Of a stretch of 64,000 nt of DNA, positions 23,240 through 34,150 are shown piece after piece. A program made the translations under genes and the position numbers. Each line of letters begins with the position of its first letter. Position 1 is the stretch's first letter. The notes beneath the pieces were generated by a model, which saw only the letters and a program-made list of their open reading frames with translations, ran no database searches and had not been told where the DNA came from. The stretch comes from Macrostomum hystrix. Taxonomy: Eukaryota; Platyhelminthes; Macrostomidae. Where the stretch lies: assembly GCA_950097015.1 (NCBI GenBank), contig CATNEN010000034.1, positions 3,391,001-3,455,000 on the forward strand, given 5' to 3'.

Positions 23240-23484
23240 GATGGTAAAATGGTGTAGTAGCTACTTCTACTGAAAGTTATAAAAAAATTGGTTTAAAAAA
23301 AGCGAATCTAAGCAATTTTACAAAACGTACAAAGAAGACAATAGCCTATGTAGATGAGTATTTATTGATATTAAAGATTAATTACCTGCCATCAAAGCTA
23401 ATGCATCTTGGCTGAACATAAATTATTGCTAAAAATGCTAAAGTTCACGAACGCGAGAATGCGAAAATGTTTGCCCCGAAAATG

Positions 23485-24084
23485 CTAAACATCAAAATTT
23501 GAGTCCTTGAATAGCTCGTCGATGCTGAATAATTGGGCCACGCTTGTCTCAGGCGCGGAACCGGGGGCGGATTTAGCGACGAGCGGAGCGGATCCGGGGG
23601 CGGGTTTGGCGATGGGCGGAGCGGCTCCGGGGGCGGATTTGGCGACGGGCGGAGCGGATCCGGGGGTGGATTTGTCGACGGGCGGAGCGGATCCGGGGCC
23701 GGATTTGTCGACGACCAACGAAGCGGATCCAGCAGCAGCGGTTGAGTGTTCAGCAGGGAAGGCCTTTCGCGGATCCTGTGAGCATTCGAAATCGCGCAAT
23801 TTAGCCAGAGTCTCTCCAGCAACCAGGCGACCAGCAACGCCGACGTTCGCGTTGACAGCCTTAGCAGAGGCTGCAGCCGTATTGGCTGAACTAGCGGCCA
23901 AGCGTTTAAAGGAAAACCTTTGACTTGGCTGACTCGGCGGCGGCAGCATCGGAACAATCGGAGCATCGGCTAGATTTCGTTGCCGAAACCGCTGCTGCTG
24001 TTGCTGCTGCTGCTGCAGACACATTATTGATGTCCGCCTGCATCGGGGTGTCTGCATCGATGCCCGGCAATTCAAAATCGTCAA
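23485..24084 (-). other. Overlapping second frame that probably encodes the MCM9 C-terminal end
   Basis: Past 23906 the MCM9 frame is closed, but a different minus-strand frame is open to a TAG at 23485. It has the same Ser/Ala/Pro-rich character: an 11- to 12-residue repeat ([11 protein letters not shown] type) at 23560-23700 and an ending [14 protein letters not shown]. That ending echoes [10 protein letters not shown] in the first frame. Either a short intron or a frameshift joins the two near 23906-24000, or the first stop is the true end. I cannot pick a splice pair with confidence. Confidence 0.4.
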
Positions 24085-27000
24085 TAGAGAAGACTGGCAA
24101 CTGCGAGCTCACGTTGCCAGCGGACGTTTTTTCACTGGAAGCAGCCGAACTACCTTTTCTTGGAACGGAAGCTGCTGGACCGGAAGCAGTAGGAACGGAA
24201 GCTGCTGGACCGGAAGCAGTCGGAACGGAAGATGCTGGACCGGAAGCAGTCGGACCGGAAGCAGTCGGAACGGAAGCAGTCGGAATGGAAGCAGTCGGAA
24301 TGGAAGCAGTCGGAACGGAAGCAGTCGGACCGGAAGCAGTCGGACCGTAAGCGACATGGCCCACCACAATGGGCGCGTCCTGAAACCAGTCAGTCTGAAT
24401 ATTGAACTGATGGGCAGCAAACGAAGCTGAAGAAATTGAATCAGCGAAAATGTTCGTCGCGTCATTGACGTCCAGCATCGATTTGGCGTTCTCCCAGCGG
24501 GTGCTCTCGCCTCCGGCTTCGCCGTCGTCGTCGTGGATTACGTCGGCTACGATGCGTCGACGTTTCACCGCCGATATCGACAGGTTAGGCGTAGTCGAGG
24601 AAGTCGACAGAAAGGATTTACCGCCGCCAGCGCCCCGAAATTCGAGACGCGACAGAGCGAGAATGGGCCGTCCTGTCGACGGCGGCGGCTCAGCAATGCC
24701 ATCGCAATGAGCAGCGCCATCGGCGGTGTAAGTAAGATGATCCAAGCCCAGTGCGGCCAACAGTTGGCGAGCCTCTCGACCAAAATCAGCGTCCGGCTGC
24801 TCCGGAAAGCCAGCCAGAGGGCCAACGCCGACGCCGCCGCCGCCTCCGCTACCACCAATCAAGGCGGCGCCAACCATCGAGGCCTCAACAACGGAGGCGG
24901 CCATTAGGGCGTCCTGCAGAGTGACAGACGAGCGCATCATCAGGCGAGCGTGAGCTTCGGCCAGCCGGATACAGCTCTCCAGCAGGCGAGTGGTGGTTCG
25001 AGAGCCGACGCCGCGCTCAGCGCCGAGCCGGTCGGGCGCCGTGGCCGCTCTCTGCCGCTGATAATAGGCGGTGAGGACTGCGCCAGCCTCCGGCCCGATG
25101 CTCGGATTGAAGCTGCGGATATAGGCGAAATAGGCTTGCAACCGCTCCAGGCTCCAATGCTGCTGCTGCTGCTGCTTCTGTTTCTCGCCTGAATCTAGTG
25201 CACCTGCTGTCCCATCTTGCTGCGCAGCGGGTAGATTCTCTTTCACGTCAGTATCGATATCGTCGGAGTCAGAATCGTCACTGCGGTGAGGAAGCGGAGA
25301 GAAAAGCATACATTTAGTGCCCATCGGTTTAGATCGATTACAAATTTTAAACTGGATACAGTTTTTTACAGTGTCAAATGGTTCCAGTGTCAAATTGGTT
25401 CCAGTGTCAAATGGTTACAGTGTCAAATGGTTCCAGTATAAATTGGTTCCAGTGTCAAATGGTTACAGTGTCAAATGGTTCCAGTGTCAAATGGTTCCAG
25501 TGTCAGATGGTTCCAGTGTCAAATGGTTCCAGCATAAATTGGTTCCAGTGTCAAATGGTTCCAGCATAAATTGGTTCCAGTGTCAAATTGGTTCCAGTGT
25601 CAAATGGTTACAGTGTCAAATGGTTACAGTGTCAAATGGTTACAGTGTCAAATGGTTACTGTGTCGAATGGTTCCAGTATAAATTGGTTCCAGTGTCAAA
25701 TGGTTACAGTGTCGAATGGTTCCAGTGTCAAATGGTTCCAGTGTCAGATGGTTCCAGTGTCAAATGGTTCCAGCATAAATTGGTTCCAGTGTCAAATGGT
25801 TCCAGCATAAATTGGTTCCAGTGTCAAATGGTTCCAGTGTCAAATGGTTCCAGTGTCAAATGGTTACAGTGTCGAATGGTTCCAGTGTCAAATGGTTCCA
25901 GTGTCAGATGGTTCCAGTGTCAAATGGTTCCAGTATAAATTGGTTACAGTGTCGAATGGTTACAGTGTCGAATGGTTCCAGTGTCAAATGGTTCCAGTGT
26001 CAAATGGTTACAGTGTCGAATGGTTCCAGTGTCAAATGGTTCCAGTGTCATATGGTTACTGTGTCGAATGGTTCCAGTGTCAAATGGTTCCAGTGTCAAA
26101 TGGTTCCAGTGTCAAATGGTTACTGTGTCGAATGGTTCCAGTGTCAAATGGTTCCAGTGTCAAATGGTTCCAGTGTCAAATGGTTCCAGTGTCAAATGGT
26201 TCCAGTGTCAAATGGTTCCAGTGTCAAATGGTTCCAGTGTCAAATGGTTCCAGTGTCAAATGGTTACAGTGTCAAATGGTTCCAGTGTCAAATGGTTCCA
26301 GTGTCAAATGGTTACTGTGTCGAATGGTTCCAGTGTCAAATGGTTCCAGTGTCAGATGGTTCCAGTGTCAAATGGTTCCAGCATAAATTGGTTCCAGTGT
26401 CAAATGGTTCCAGCATAAATTGGTTCCAGTGTCAAATGGTTCCAGCATAAATTGGTTCCAGTGTCAAATGGTTCCAGCATAAATTGGTTCCAGTGTCAAA
26501 TGGTTCCAGTGTCGAATGGTTCCAGTGTCAAATGGTTCCAGTGTCAAATGGTTCCAGTGTCAAATGGTTACAGTGTCAAATGGTTCCAGTGTCAAATGGT
26601 TCCAGTGTCAAATGGTTACTGTGTCGAATGGTTCCAGTGTCAAATGGTTCCAGTGTCAGATGGTTCCAGTGTCAAATGGTTCCAGCATAAATTGGTTCCA
26701 GTGTCAAATGGTTCCAGCATAAATTGGTTCCAGTGTCAAATGGTTCCAGCATAAATTGGTTCCAGTGTCAAATGGTTCCAGCATAAATTGGTTCCAGTGT
26801 CAAATGGTTCCAGTGTCGAATGGTTCCAGGGTCGAATGGTTCCAGTGTCAAATGGTTCCAGTGTCAAATGGTTCCAGTGTCAAATGGTTACAGTGTCGAA
26901 TGGTTCCAGTGTCAAATGGTTCCAGTGTCAGATGGTTCCAGTGTCAAATGGTTCCAGTATAAATTGGTTACAGTGTCGAATGGTTACAGTGTCGAATGGT

Positions 27001-30000
27001 TCCAGTGTCAAATGGTTCCAGTGTCAAATGGTTCCAGTGTCAAATGGTTCCAGCATAAATTGGTTCCAGTGTCAAATGGTTACAGTGTCAAATGGTTCCA
27101 GTGTCAAATGGTTCCAGTGTCAAATGGTTACAGTGTCAAATGGTTCCAGTGTCAAATGGTTCCAGTGTCAAATGGTTCCAGTGTCAAATGGTTCCAGTGT
27201 CAAATGGTTCCAGTGTCAAATGGTTACAGTGTCGAATGGTTCCAGTGTCAAATGGTTCCAGTGTCAGATGGTTCCAGTGTCAAATGGTTCCAGTATAAAT
27301 TGGTTACAGTGTCGAATGGTTACAGTGTCGAATGGTTCCAGTGTCAAATGGTTCCAGTGTCAAATGGTTCCAGTGTCAAATGGTTCCAGCATAAATTGGT
27401 TCCAGTGTCAAATGGTTACAGTGTCAAATGGTTCCAGTGTCAAATGGTTCCAGTGTCAAATGGTTACAGTGTCAAATGGTTCCAGTGTCAAATGGTTCCA
27501 GTGTCAAATGGTTCCAGTGTCAAATGGTTCCAGTGTCAAATGGTTCCAGTGTCAAATGGTTACAGTGTCAAATGGTTCCAGTGTCAAATGGTTCCAGTGT
27601 CAAATGGTTACAGTGTCGAATGGTTCCAGTGTCAAATGGTTCCAGTGTCAAATGGTTCCAGTGTCAAATGGTTCCAGTATAAATTGGTTACAGTGTCGAA
27701 TGGTTACAGTGTCGAATGGTTCCAGTGTCAAATGGTTCCAGTGTCAAATGGTTCCAGTGTCAAATGGTTCCAGCATAAATTGGTTCCAGTGTCAAATGGT
27801 TACAGTGTCAAATGGTTCCAGTGTCAAATGGTTCCAGTGTCAAATGGTTACAGTGTCAAATGGTTCCAGTGTCAAATGGTTCCAGTGTCAAATGGTTCCA
27901 GTGTCAAATGGTTCCAGTGTCAAATGGTTCCAGTGTCAAATGGTTACAGTGTCGAATGGTTCCAGTGTCAAATGGTTCCAGTGTCAGATGGTTCCAGTGT
28001 CAAATGGTTCCAGTATAAATTGGTTACAGTGTCGAATGGTTACAGTGTCGAATGGTTCCAGTGTCAAATGGTTCCAGTGTCAAATGGTTCCAGTGTCAAA
28101 TGGTTCCAGCATAAATTGGTTCCAGTGTCAAATGGTTACAGTGTCAAATGGTTCCAGTGTCAAATGGTTCCAGTGTCAAATGGTTACAGTGTCAAATGGT
28201 TCCAGTGTCAAATGGTTCCAGTGTCAAATGGTTCCAGTGTCAAATGGTTCCAGTGTCAAATGGTTCCAGTGTCAAATGGTTACAGTGTCAAATGGTTCCA
28301 GTGTCAAATGGTTCCAGTGTCAAATGGTTACAGTGTCGAATGGTTCCAGTGTCAAATGGTTCCAGTGTCAAATGGTTCCAGTGTCAAATGGTTCCAGATT
28401 TAGATTCAATTATTTTGTGTTTTTAGATTTTTTTCTAGTATCAAAAACAGAAAAAATTACGAAACAACAAAATATGCTCAGATTTAGATAATTCAGAAAT
28501 TGACATTTAAAGTTTGCAAATTAATTGCACACGGTGGAATAGACGGCTGACTAAGTGTTCGGGAGGCAGGTGGTATGATTGGTCGCTGACTCGCTGTATG
28601 CTTATTTAAATCTACCTTATTTACAATTACTGTACGCTCGCTTCCACTCTGCGCACTCACCTTGTTTCTCTAACCCTCGTTCGCATTGTGCAGTGGCATC
28701 GTCCACCCACCCCCTCCGTTTTAGCCTATTTGCACTGAATTATATAATAAACGTGTGGAGGCTCCCCCCTCCGGGTCAAGTGGTTGGTTAGCGCGATTTG
28801 CCTACCGTTTTGAGCACAGCATAATTGGCTACTAGCTATCGGCCTTTTTTGATTGCTCTAGTACAGTAAGCGAGCGAAGACAAAAGTATTGATCTGTACA
28901 AACAATGACTTACAGATATATTTAATCAAACAGAAGCCCATTAGAATGAGAGCAGACATTGATCCGGCTGTTCAATCAGTGCCCGAAAAACAATTTCAAG
29001 TTAACTGCCATCTGAGCACAAGATCAACAAAAGGACTTTAAAAACTTAAAGGAAAAATTAGGGTAAGATTCAAAGTTCAATGCAGCGAATAAAGCGAACA
29101 AAAAACTCAAAACTGAAATTTATATCATGAGTTTGTTCAAACTAAACCAATTTCTGTAGGAAGTCAATTAGACGATTTGCTCAAATAAGCAAAACCGACT
29201 GAACAAACTCAGCCTAAGAGAATTCATAGACCAAGGGCACACCCACAGCAAACTTTTCTATAAATATGAATCTTCAAACTTGACAAAAATCGCCAAATTC
29301 GAGACATCGCCCTTCTTCTAAAGTGACCAACAGATTAATCCAGAGGCAAAGATGCGAGCCATACTACTCATACTTATCATGCTGCCGTTGCTGGCGGTCT
29401 GTGACATAACCGTAAGTGCTTAGCTACTATTGCACACCTACATTTCCATTCAGGAGTGTAAATTCGCAATCTCATTCGGATTCTTCACGTGTAAAAACTA
29501 ACAGGACGAGCAGCGCGAGAAGATGAAGGAAGCTGAGAGGCTGTACGGACCCTGCATCCTGGAGGGAACCGGATGTCCCGACAACTCCTTCACCTACGAG
29601 AGGATCCAGAGCGAGGTGACCGCGTTCAAGGTCAACCACCCAAGCCTGGTGCCGTCGGAGTGCCTGTGTGAAGAGTCCGAGCGATGCAACCGCGTCTGCT
29701 ACCTGGCCATTGTGAAGCGGTTTCACGCTGGAGTGATTGCGCCTCCGAGCAGCAAGCGAAGCAGCAGCAAGCTGACTGTGAGTAGCCTTCACACAGGATC
29801 GCACGTTTGTTAGATGCACTTGACTTATCGAGTAGGCAAAACTTTTTATTGGTTTTGAAGGACGAGCAGCGCGAGAAGATGAAGGAGGCTGAGAGGCTGT
29901 ACGGACCCTGCATCCTGGAGGGAACCGGATGTCCCGACAACTCTTTCACCTACGAGAGGATCCAGAGCGAGGTGACCGCGTTCAAGGTCAACCACCCAAG

Positions 30001-32402
30001 CCTGGTGCCGTCGGAGTGCCTGTGTGAAGAGTCCGAGCGATGCAACCGCGTCTGCTACCTGGCCATTGTGAAGCGGTTTCACGCTGGAGTGATTGCGCCT
30101 CCGAGCAGCAAGCGAAGCAGCAGCAAGCTGACTGTGAGTAGCCTTCACACAGGATCGCACGTTTGTTAGATGCACTTGACTTATCGAGTAGGCAAAACTT
30201 TTTATTGGTTTTGAAGGACGAGCAGCGCGAGAAGATGAAGGAAGCTGAGAGGCTGTACGGACCCTGCATCCTGGAGGGAACCGGATGTCCCGACAACTCT
30301 TTCACCTACGAGAGGATCCAGAGCGAGGTGACCGCGTTCAAGGTCAACCACCCAAGCCTGGTGCCGTCGGAGTGCCTGTGTGAAGAGTCCGAGCGATGCA
30401 ACCGCGTCTGCTACCTGGCCATTGTGAAGCGGTTTCACGCTGGAGTGATTGCGCCTCCGAGCAGCAAGCGAAGCAGCAGCAAGCTGACTGTGAGTAGCCT
30501 TCACACAGGATCGCACGTTTGTTAGATGCACTTGACTTATCGAGTAGGCAAAACTTTTTATTGGTTTTGAAGGACGAGCAGCGCGAGAAGATGAAGGAGG
30601 CTGAGAGGCTGTACGGACCCTGCATCCTGGAGGGAACCGGATGTCCCGACAACTCTTTCACCTACGAGAGGATCCAGAGCGAGGTGACCGCGTTCAAGGT
30701 CAACCACCCAAGCCTGGTGCCGTCGGAGTGCCTGTGTGAAGAGTCCGAGCGATGCAACCGCGTCTGCTACCTGGCCATTGTGAAGCGGTTTCACGCTGGA
30801 GTGATTGCGCCTCCGAGCAGCAAGCGAAGCAGCAGCAAGCTGACTGTGAGTAGCCTTCACACAGGATCGCACGTTTGTTAGATGCACTTGACTTATCGAG
30901 TAGGCAAAACTTTTTATTGGTTTTGAAGGACGAGCAGCGCGAGAAGATGAAGGAGGCTGAGAGGCTGTACGGACCCTGCATCCTGGAGGGAACCGGATGT
31001 CCCGACAACTCTTTCACCTACGAGAGGATCCAGAGCGAGGTGACCGCTTTCAAGGCCAAAAACCCGGCTCTTGTGCCCTCCGAATGTCTTTGCGGAGAGT
31101 CCGAGCGATGCAACCGCGTCTGCTACCTGGCCATTGTGAAGCGTCTCATTGCTGGTGTGATGGTGCCTCCGAGCAGCAAGTGATAAAGATAGATTGACAT
31201 CTTATATATGACAAAGACTCAAAAACGTTAGAGCAGGTAGTGTCTGGTATAGACAGAAATATAATGTCGCTTTGTGGCCTACCACTACCACCAAGTCTGA
31301 CCTTACAGCGCGATGCTTAAAATGATGGAATTTTTTTATTTCTATAACACAAACAATAAGTTTTACTTTATGCCTTAAAATAGGCAATTATTCTTATTTA
31401 GTAGTGACACTGGACCCGCAGCCAGCGAGGGGGGCAATTCTGCCCGTTTCGCTGACTCCTGAGCTCACACGCACACAGATACCTTACGCAGGCACAAATT
31501 CACACAGGTGTGTACATCTGCCCTGATCTTTCTCATCGTCAATTAGTGTACACTTTCACTGAGCCTTGGAGGTTGGCCCTCAAGGGCGCAAACTGCACGA
31601 CAAGCAACCAAGCCTTCTCTCAAACAAATGTGGCCTCGCCGCAGAATCGAGCTTAGGGACATTGCTCGGAATTGGTGCAAGAGGCAAACGCGTCAGACCG
31701 CCACTCACCCCAATAGGAGTATTAATAGAAGCAAAGCATGTAGAATGACTCACCGTTCTATAAGAGCAGTGAGCACACGAGAGGACACGGTGGCGTCCCA
31801 TGCCGGATCGCCCCTGTCCAGCAGCACCAACACCAGGTCGAATCTGCTGAGCAGCGGGCTGGCCAGGTTGGTATTGACGCCGAGGCTCTGGCCAGAGTCT
31901 AGTTTGCCATGCGGGTTGGTGGCTGCCAGCACGGAGCAGCGGGTGTTCAGCTTGCAGACTAGGCCAGCCTTGGCGACAGACAGTGTCTGCTGCTCCATGG
32001 CCTCGTGGATGCAGGTTCGGTCGCGTTCGCCAACGGAATTGAATTCGTCGATGCAGCAGACTCCGCCGTCGGCTAGGACCAGGGCTCCGGCCTCCAGGGC
32101 CCATTGGCCGCCTTCGCGAACAGCAGCCGCTGTGAGGCCGGCGGCGCTGCTGCCAACTCCGGTGGTGAGAACCGACCGGCCGGCTAATCGGCTGGCGAAG
32201 CGAAGGAATTGCGATTTACCTGTGCCCGGATCGCCAATTAGCAGCAGGTGAGATTGGCCGCGAGTTCGATACCCGCTTTCGCCGGATTTTTGCACACCGC
32301 CGGCCAGGATTAGTGCGACAGCCAGTTTGGCCAGGCGGAGGCCGCACAGCTGGGGACAGATGCTCGCCAGGATGCGGTCGCGAGCAAGCAGGGGCCGCCT
32401 GC
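23485..32402 (-). CDS. MCM9: MCM9 helicase: AAA+ exon and C-terminal exon(s); N-terminal part not found
   Basis: Exon 32402-31754 encodes the AAA+ core. It has [20 protein letters not shown], Walker [10 protein letters not shown], Walker B CIDEFNSV, sensor LAATNPHGK and arginine finger SRFDL. It closely follows MCM9 rather than MCM2-8. It ends GAACG|GTGAGT in phase 2. The next exon begins at 25280 after CACCGCAG and restores the frame (...ALIER then DDSDSDDID). It encodes the MCM9 lid: [56 protein letters not shown] long Ser/Ala/Pro tail follows, with [10 protein letters not shown] repeats at 24150-24350. That frame stops at 23906. MCM9 partners MCM8 in homologous recombination and fork repair. 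The acceptor at 32403 implies upstream exons, but no MCM N-terminal or zinc-finger domain is seen to its right. The 6.5-kb intron contains a minisatellite and a nested gene. Confidence 0.85.
25374..28400. repeat. Minisatellite, 16-bp unit, about 190 copies, in an MCM9 intron
   Basis: Unit AAATGGTTCCAGTGTC with four recurring variants: TTACAG for TTCCAG, GTCGAA for GTCAAA, TTACTG, and an interruption (CAGCATAAATTGGTTC or CAGTATAAATTGGTTC). The variants form higher-order repeats, most clearly a period of about 720 bp between 26900 and 28400. Long open frames with a 16-residue period result because the unit lacks stops in all three frames. The array lies wholly within the 25281-31753 intron of MCM9. 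Confidence 0.95.
28401..29250. other. MCM9 intron sequence between minisatellite and nested gene
   Basis: AT-rich with a C-rich stretch near 28697-28720. No gene seen. Confidence 0.45.
29259..29265 (+). promoter_or_regulatory. TATA box of the nested secreted-protein gene
   Basis: TATAAAT lies 93 bp upstream of the signal-peptide ATG at 29352, in a region otherwise without coding features. The spacing allows a 5' leader of about 60 bp. Inferred from motif and position. Confidence 0.45.
29352..31183 (+). CDS. Secreted cysteine-rich protein built from five tandem exon modules, nested in the MCM9 intron
   Basis: Exons 29352-29411, 29505-29777, 29861-30133, 30217-30489, 30573-30845 and 30929-31183. 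All introns are phase 0, with GTAAGT or GTGAGT donors and ACAG or GAAG acceptors. The predicted protein is 468 aa. Exon 1 is a 20-aa signal peptide ([17 protein letters not shown]). Exons 2-5 each encode the same 91-aa module and exon 6 an 84-aa variant that ends the protein. Each module has a charged start ([15 protein letters not shown]), six cysteines spaced C-x6-C-x28-C-x-C-x5-C-x3-C, and a basic Ser-rich end KRSSSKLT. Modules 1-4 and their 83-bp introns differ by only a few silent bases; exon 6 has diverged ([16 protein letters not shown]). Family not recognised. Alternatively the modules are mutually exclusive exons; all are symmetric, so any subset keeps frame. Transcribed opposite to MCM9. 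Confidence 0.82.
29778..30928 (+). repeat. 356-bp tandem duplication of an exon plus intron
   Basis: Four successive period-356 units (exon of 273 bp plus intron of 83 bp) are almost identical in both exon and intron. Identity in introns shows recent duplication or gene conversion rather than selection on protein. Differences seen are AAGCTGAG/AGGCTGAG and AACTCCTTC/AACTCTTTC. Confidence 0.95.
31184..31750. other. MCM9 intron between the nested gene and the AAA+ exon
   Basis: Contains CA-rich sequence and two dispersed-repeat segments: 31500-31570 resembles 17770-17830, and 31597-31620 resembles 3785-3815. No additional exon recognised. Confidence 0.45.
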
Positions 32403-32465
32403 CTGTAGTGATGGGGATAAGTCTCTAGAGTGAAAATAAATGACACATAAGATAAGATAGGGATG

Positions 32466-32702
32466 AGTCACAGAGATAAGAGCGGATAATTCAAATATTT
32501 GAGGGGATAATTCAAAGATTTGAGGGGATAATTCACAGATAAGAGGGGATAACTTAAAGATTTGAGGGATGATTCATAGAGATAAGAGGGGATAACTTAA
32601 AGATTTGAGGGATGATTCATAGAGATAAGAGGGGATAACTTACAGATTTGAGGGATGATTCATAGAGATAAGAGGGGATAACTTAAAGATTTGAGGGATG
32701 TA
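32466..32702. repeat. Minisatellite, about 43-bp unit, about 5 copies, next to the MCM9 AAA+ exon
   Basis: Unit combines AGAGATAAGAGGGGATAACT and TAAAGATTTGAGGGATGATT plus CAT. The first copies are shorter (about 21 bp, GAGGGGATAATTCAAAGATT). It lies just upstream of the MCM9 exon, probably in the preceding intron. Confidence 0.85.
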
Positions 32703-33320
32703 CCTTTAGCTGTCATTACAATCCACACATATGTGTAGCTATAGTATCTGCCGGATATTATTTAAGTCCTGATCAAACCTGTGTCATACGAGTATGAGAG
32801 GAAATGAATTGTCATTCGCTGATCTTCCGACCAAATGTCGGAAGACCAATGCAGCTATTAATAAATTATACAATCCATATGTTAAGCAGGTCTGTGCGGG
32901 TACTCGGCACCCGGTACCTGGATTACCCGATCATTTTTAGCAAAATTACCCGCGGTATCCGGCCGGTACGCGGTTACGCATGGCATTTTCCCTCGGGTAA
33001 TGAGCCTGGGTACGAGTAGTTAATAAAATTCAGACATTAGTCGATTGCGTCATAATATGTTTATCTTTTTATATTGTTTCTATTGAAAAACATTGTTAGG
33101 AAATAGAATAAAGTAGGGGACAAGATGCAGGATTTCCTATAAAGTGAAACCAGAAGTGCTCAAGAGAAGAGAAGGGTAGAGTTGAGGAGAGGAGAGGAGA
33201 GTAGAGTTGAGGAGAGGCTCTCTCAATTCGCCTCTGCCACCTCGTCGTCTACTTGTCTATAAGGCTTAGAAATCTGAAGGGAATTCAAGAGAGCTCTGTG
33301 TATACTTGTAAATCATACTC
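32703..33320. other. Intergenic or intronic DNA with small palindromes
   Basis: A hairpin TCTTCCGAC/GTCGGAAGA at 32822-32844 and a stretch rich in GGGTA/TACCC inverted motifs at 32895-33016. No exon of MCM9 recognised here. Confidence 0.4.
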
Positions 33321-33969
33321 AAAACCAGCGCGAGGTTCGTTCCCCACTTTTAGTGTGTTGCATGCCGCGATGTCGAACTCGGCGTGTTTTAACTTTCTGC
33401 TGTTCAGAAGTGGCAGTTGAAGCTCTTTGAAGCTTCTGCTTCATGATGACTCCATCTCGATATCGAGCTCTATCCCGCTGTTTCTTCCGCTGCTCCTTTC
33501 GAACTTCGTTGCGGTTGTTTGTTGCCCTATCTTCTGAACCAGTTTTATCCTGAGCGTCGGCTGGCATTGCGTGTAGCTCAGGCATCTTGACAGCGTACGT
33601 GTCTTCACGATGCAGAACTGGTGGATACATGTTGTCAGCAATGTGGTCTGGTCGCGGCTCGACTTCAACCGATTCCTTCTCCAAGCGTGGTGGAAAAGTG
33701 TAGGGATTTGGAAGGGCATCTTTTCTAAGTCGAGCTGAACGTCGTTCGTGTAGTGGGCAGGAGTAATCGGTTTCTTTAAAATGCAGACTGCACACTTTCA
33801 GCCTCCGCTGCTGCCGCACAAAATTCAAGTCAACATCGCGTAATTTAAGTATCTCTATCCAACGAACTGCTACCTGGTCATCGCTTGGAAATTTGTGTAG
33901 ATGGACTGCAAATCCATGCACTGAAGCTGGAGTGTCCTCAGTGTAGTATAGCAGGCAGCTGCACAACAA
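33319..33969 (-). CDS. THAP-domain protein (transposon-derived)
   Basis: A 216-codon frame. Residues 1-100 carry a THAP zinc-finger pattern: an N-terminal C-x-C, then HLHKFPSDDQVAVRWIEIL, then the diagnostic VCSLHF and the C-terminal LRKDALPNPYTFPP (AVPTIF-like motif). A basic coiled segment follows (EVRKEQRKKQRDRARYRDG). THAP domains bind DNA and form the N-terminus of P-element and THAP9 transposases. The last residues (SGERTSRW) are encoded by the left terminal inverted repeat, so this end of the frame is probably not original. It points away from the transposase core on the other strand, so the ancestral gene may have been inverted. The N-terminal zinc ligand spacing is not canonical. Confidence 0.7.
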   Translation of the reverse strand: MLCSCLLYYTEDTPASVHGFAVHLHKFPSDDQVAVRWIEILKLRDVDLNFVRQQRRLKVCSLHFKETDYSCPLHERRSARLRKDALPNPYTFPPRLEKESVEVEPRPDHIADNMYPPVLHREDTYAVKMPELHAMPADAQDKTGSEDRATNNRNEVRKEQRKKQRDRARYRDGVIMKQKLQRASTATSEQQKVKTRRVRHRGMQHTKSGERTSRWF

Positions 33970-34150
33970 GCGTGGCTACTAAGACAGTTGATGATCAGTT
34001 CCATGGCTAACGTGCGAAGCAGCAGCTCACAGCCAGCGAGTTTTGAGCGAGCGATAGACCATCAAATAAATTTTCTATCTAACTGTCTATGGGCAAAACT
34101 CAGGGTTTTCGCGGCGACGGCTGGCGGACGCAGTTTCTATTGCAAATTCG

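Noticed and set aside
26788-28491. 567-codon frame of a 16-residue repeat
   Set aside because: Same content open in all three forward frames; lies in an MCM9 intron; ends when the array ends.
31580-32251. Additional frames on both strands over the MCM9 AAA+ exon
   Set aside because: They overlap a clear MCM9 frame with intact catalytic motifs and show no family match.
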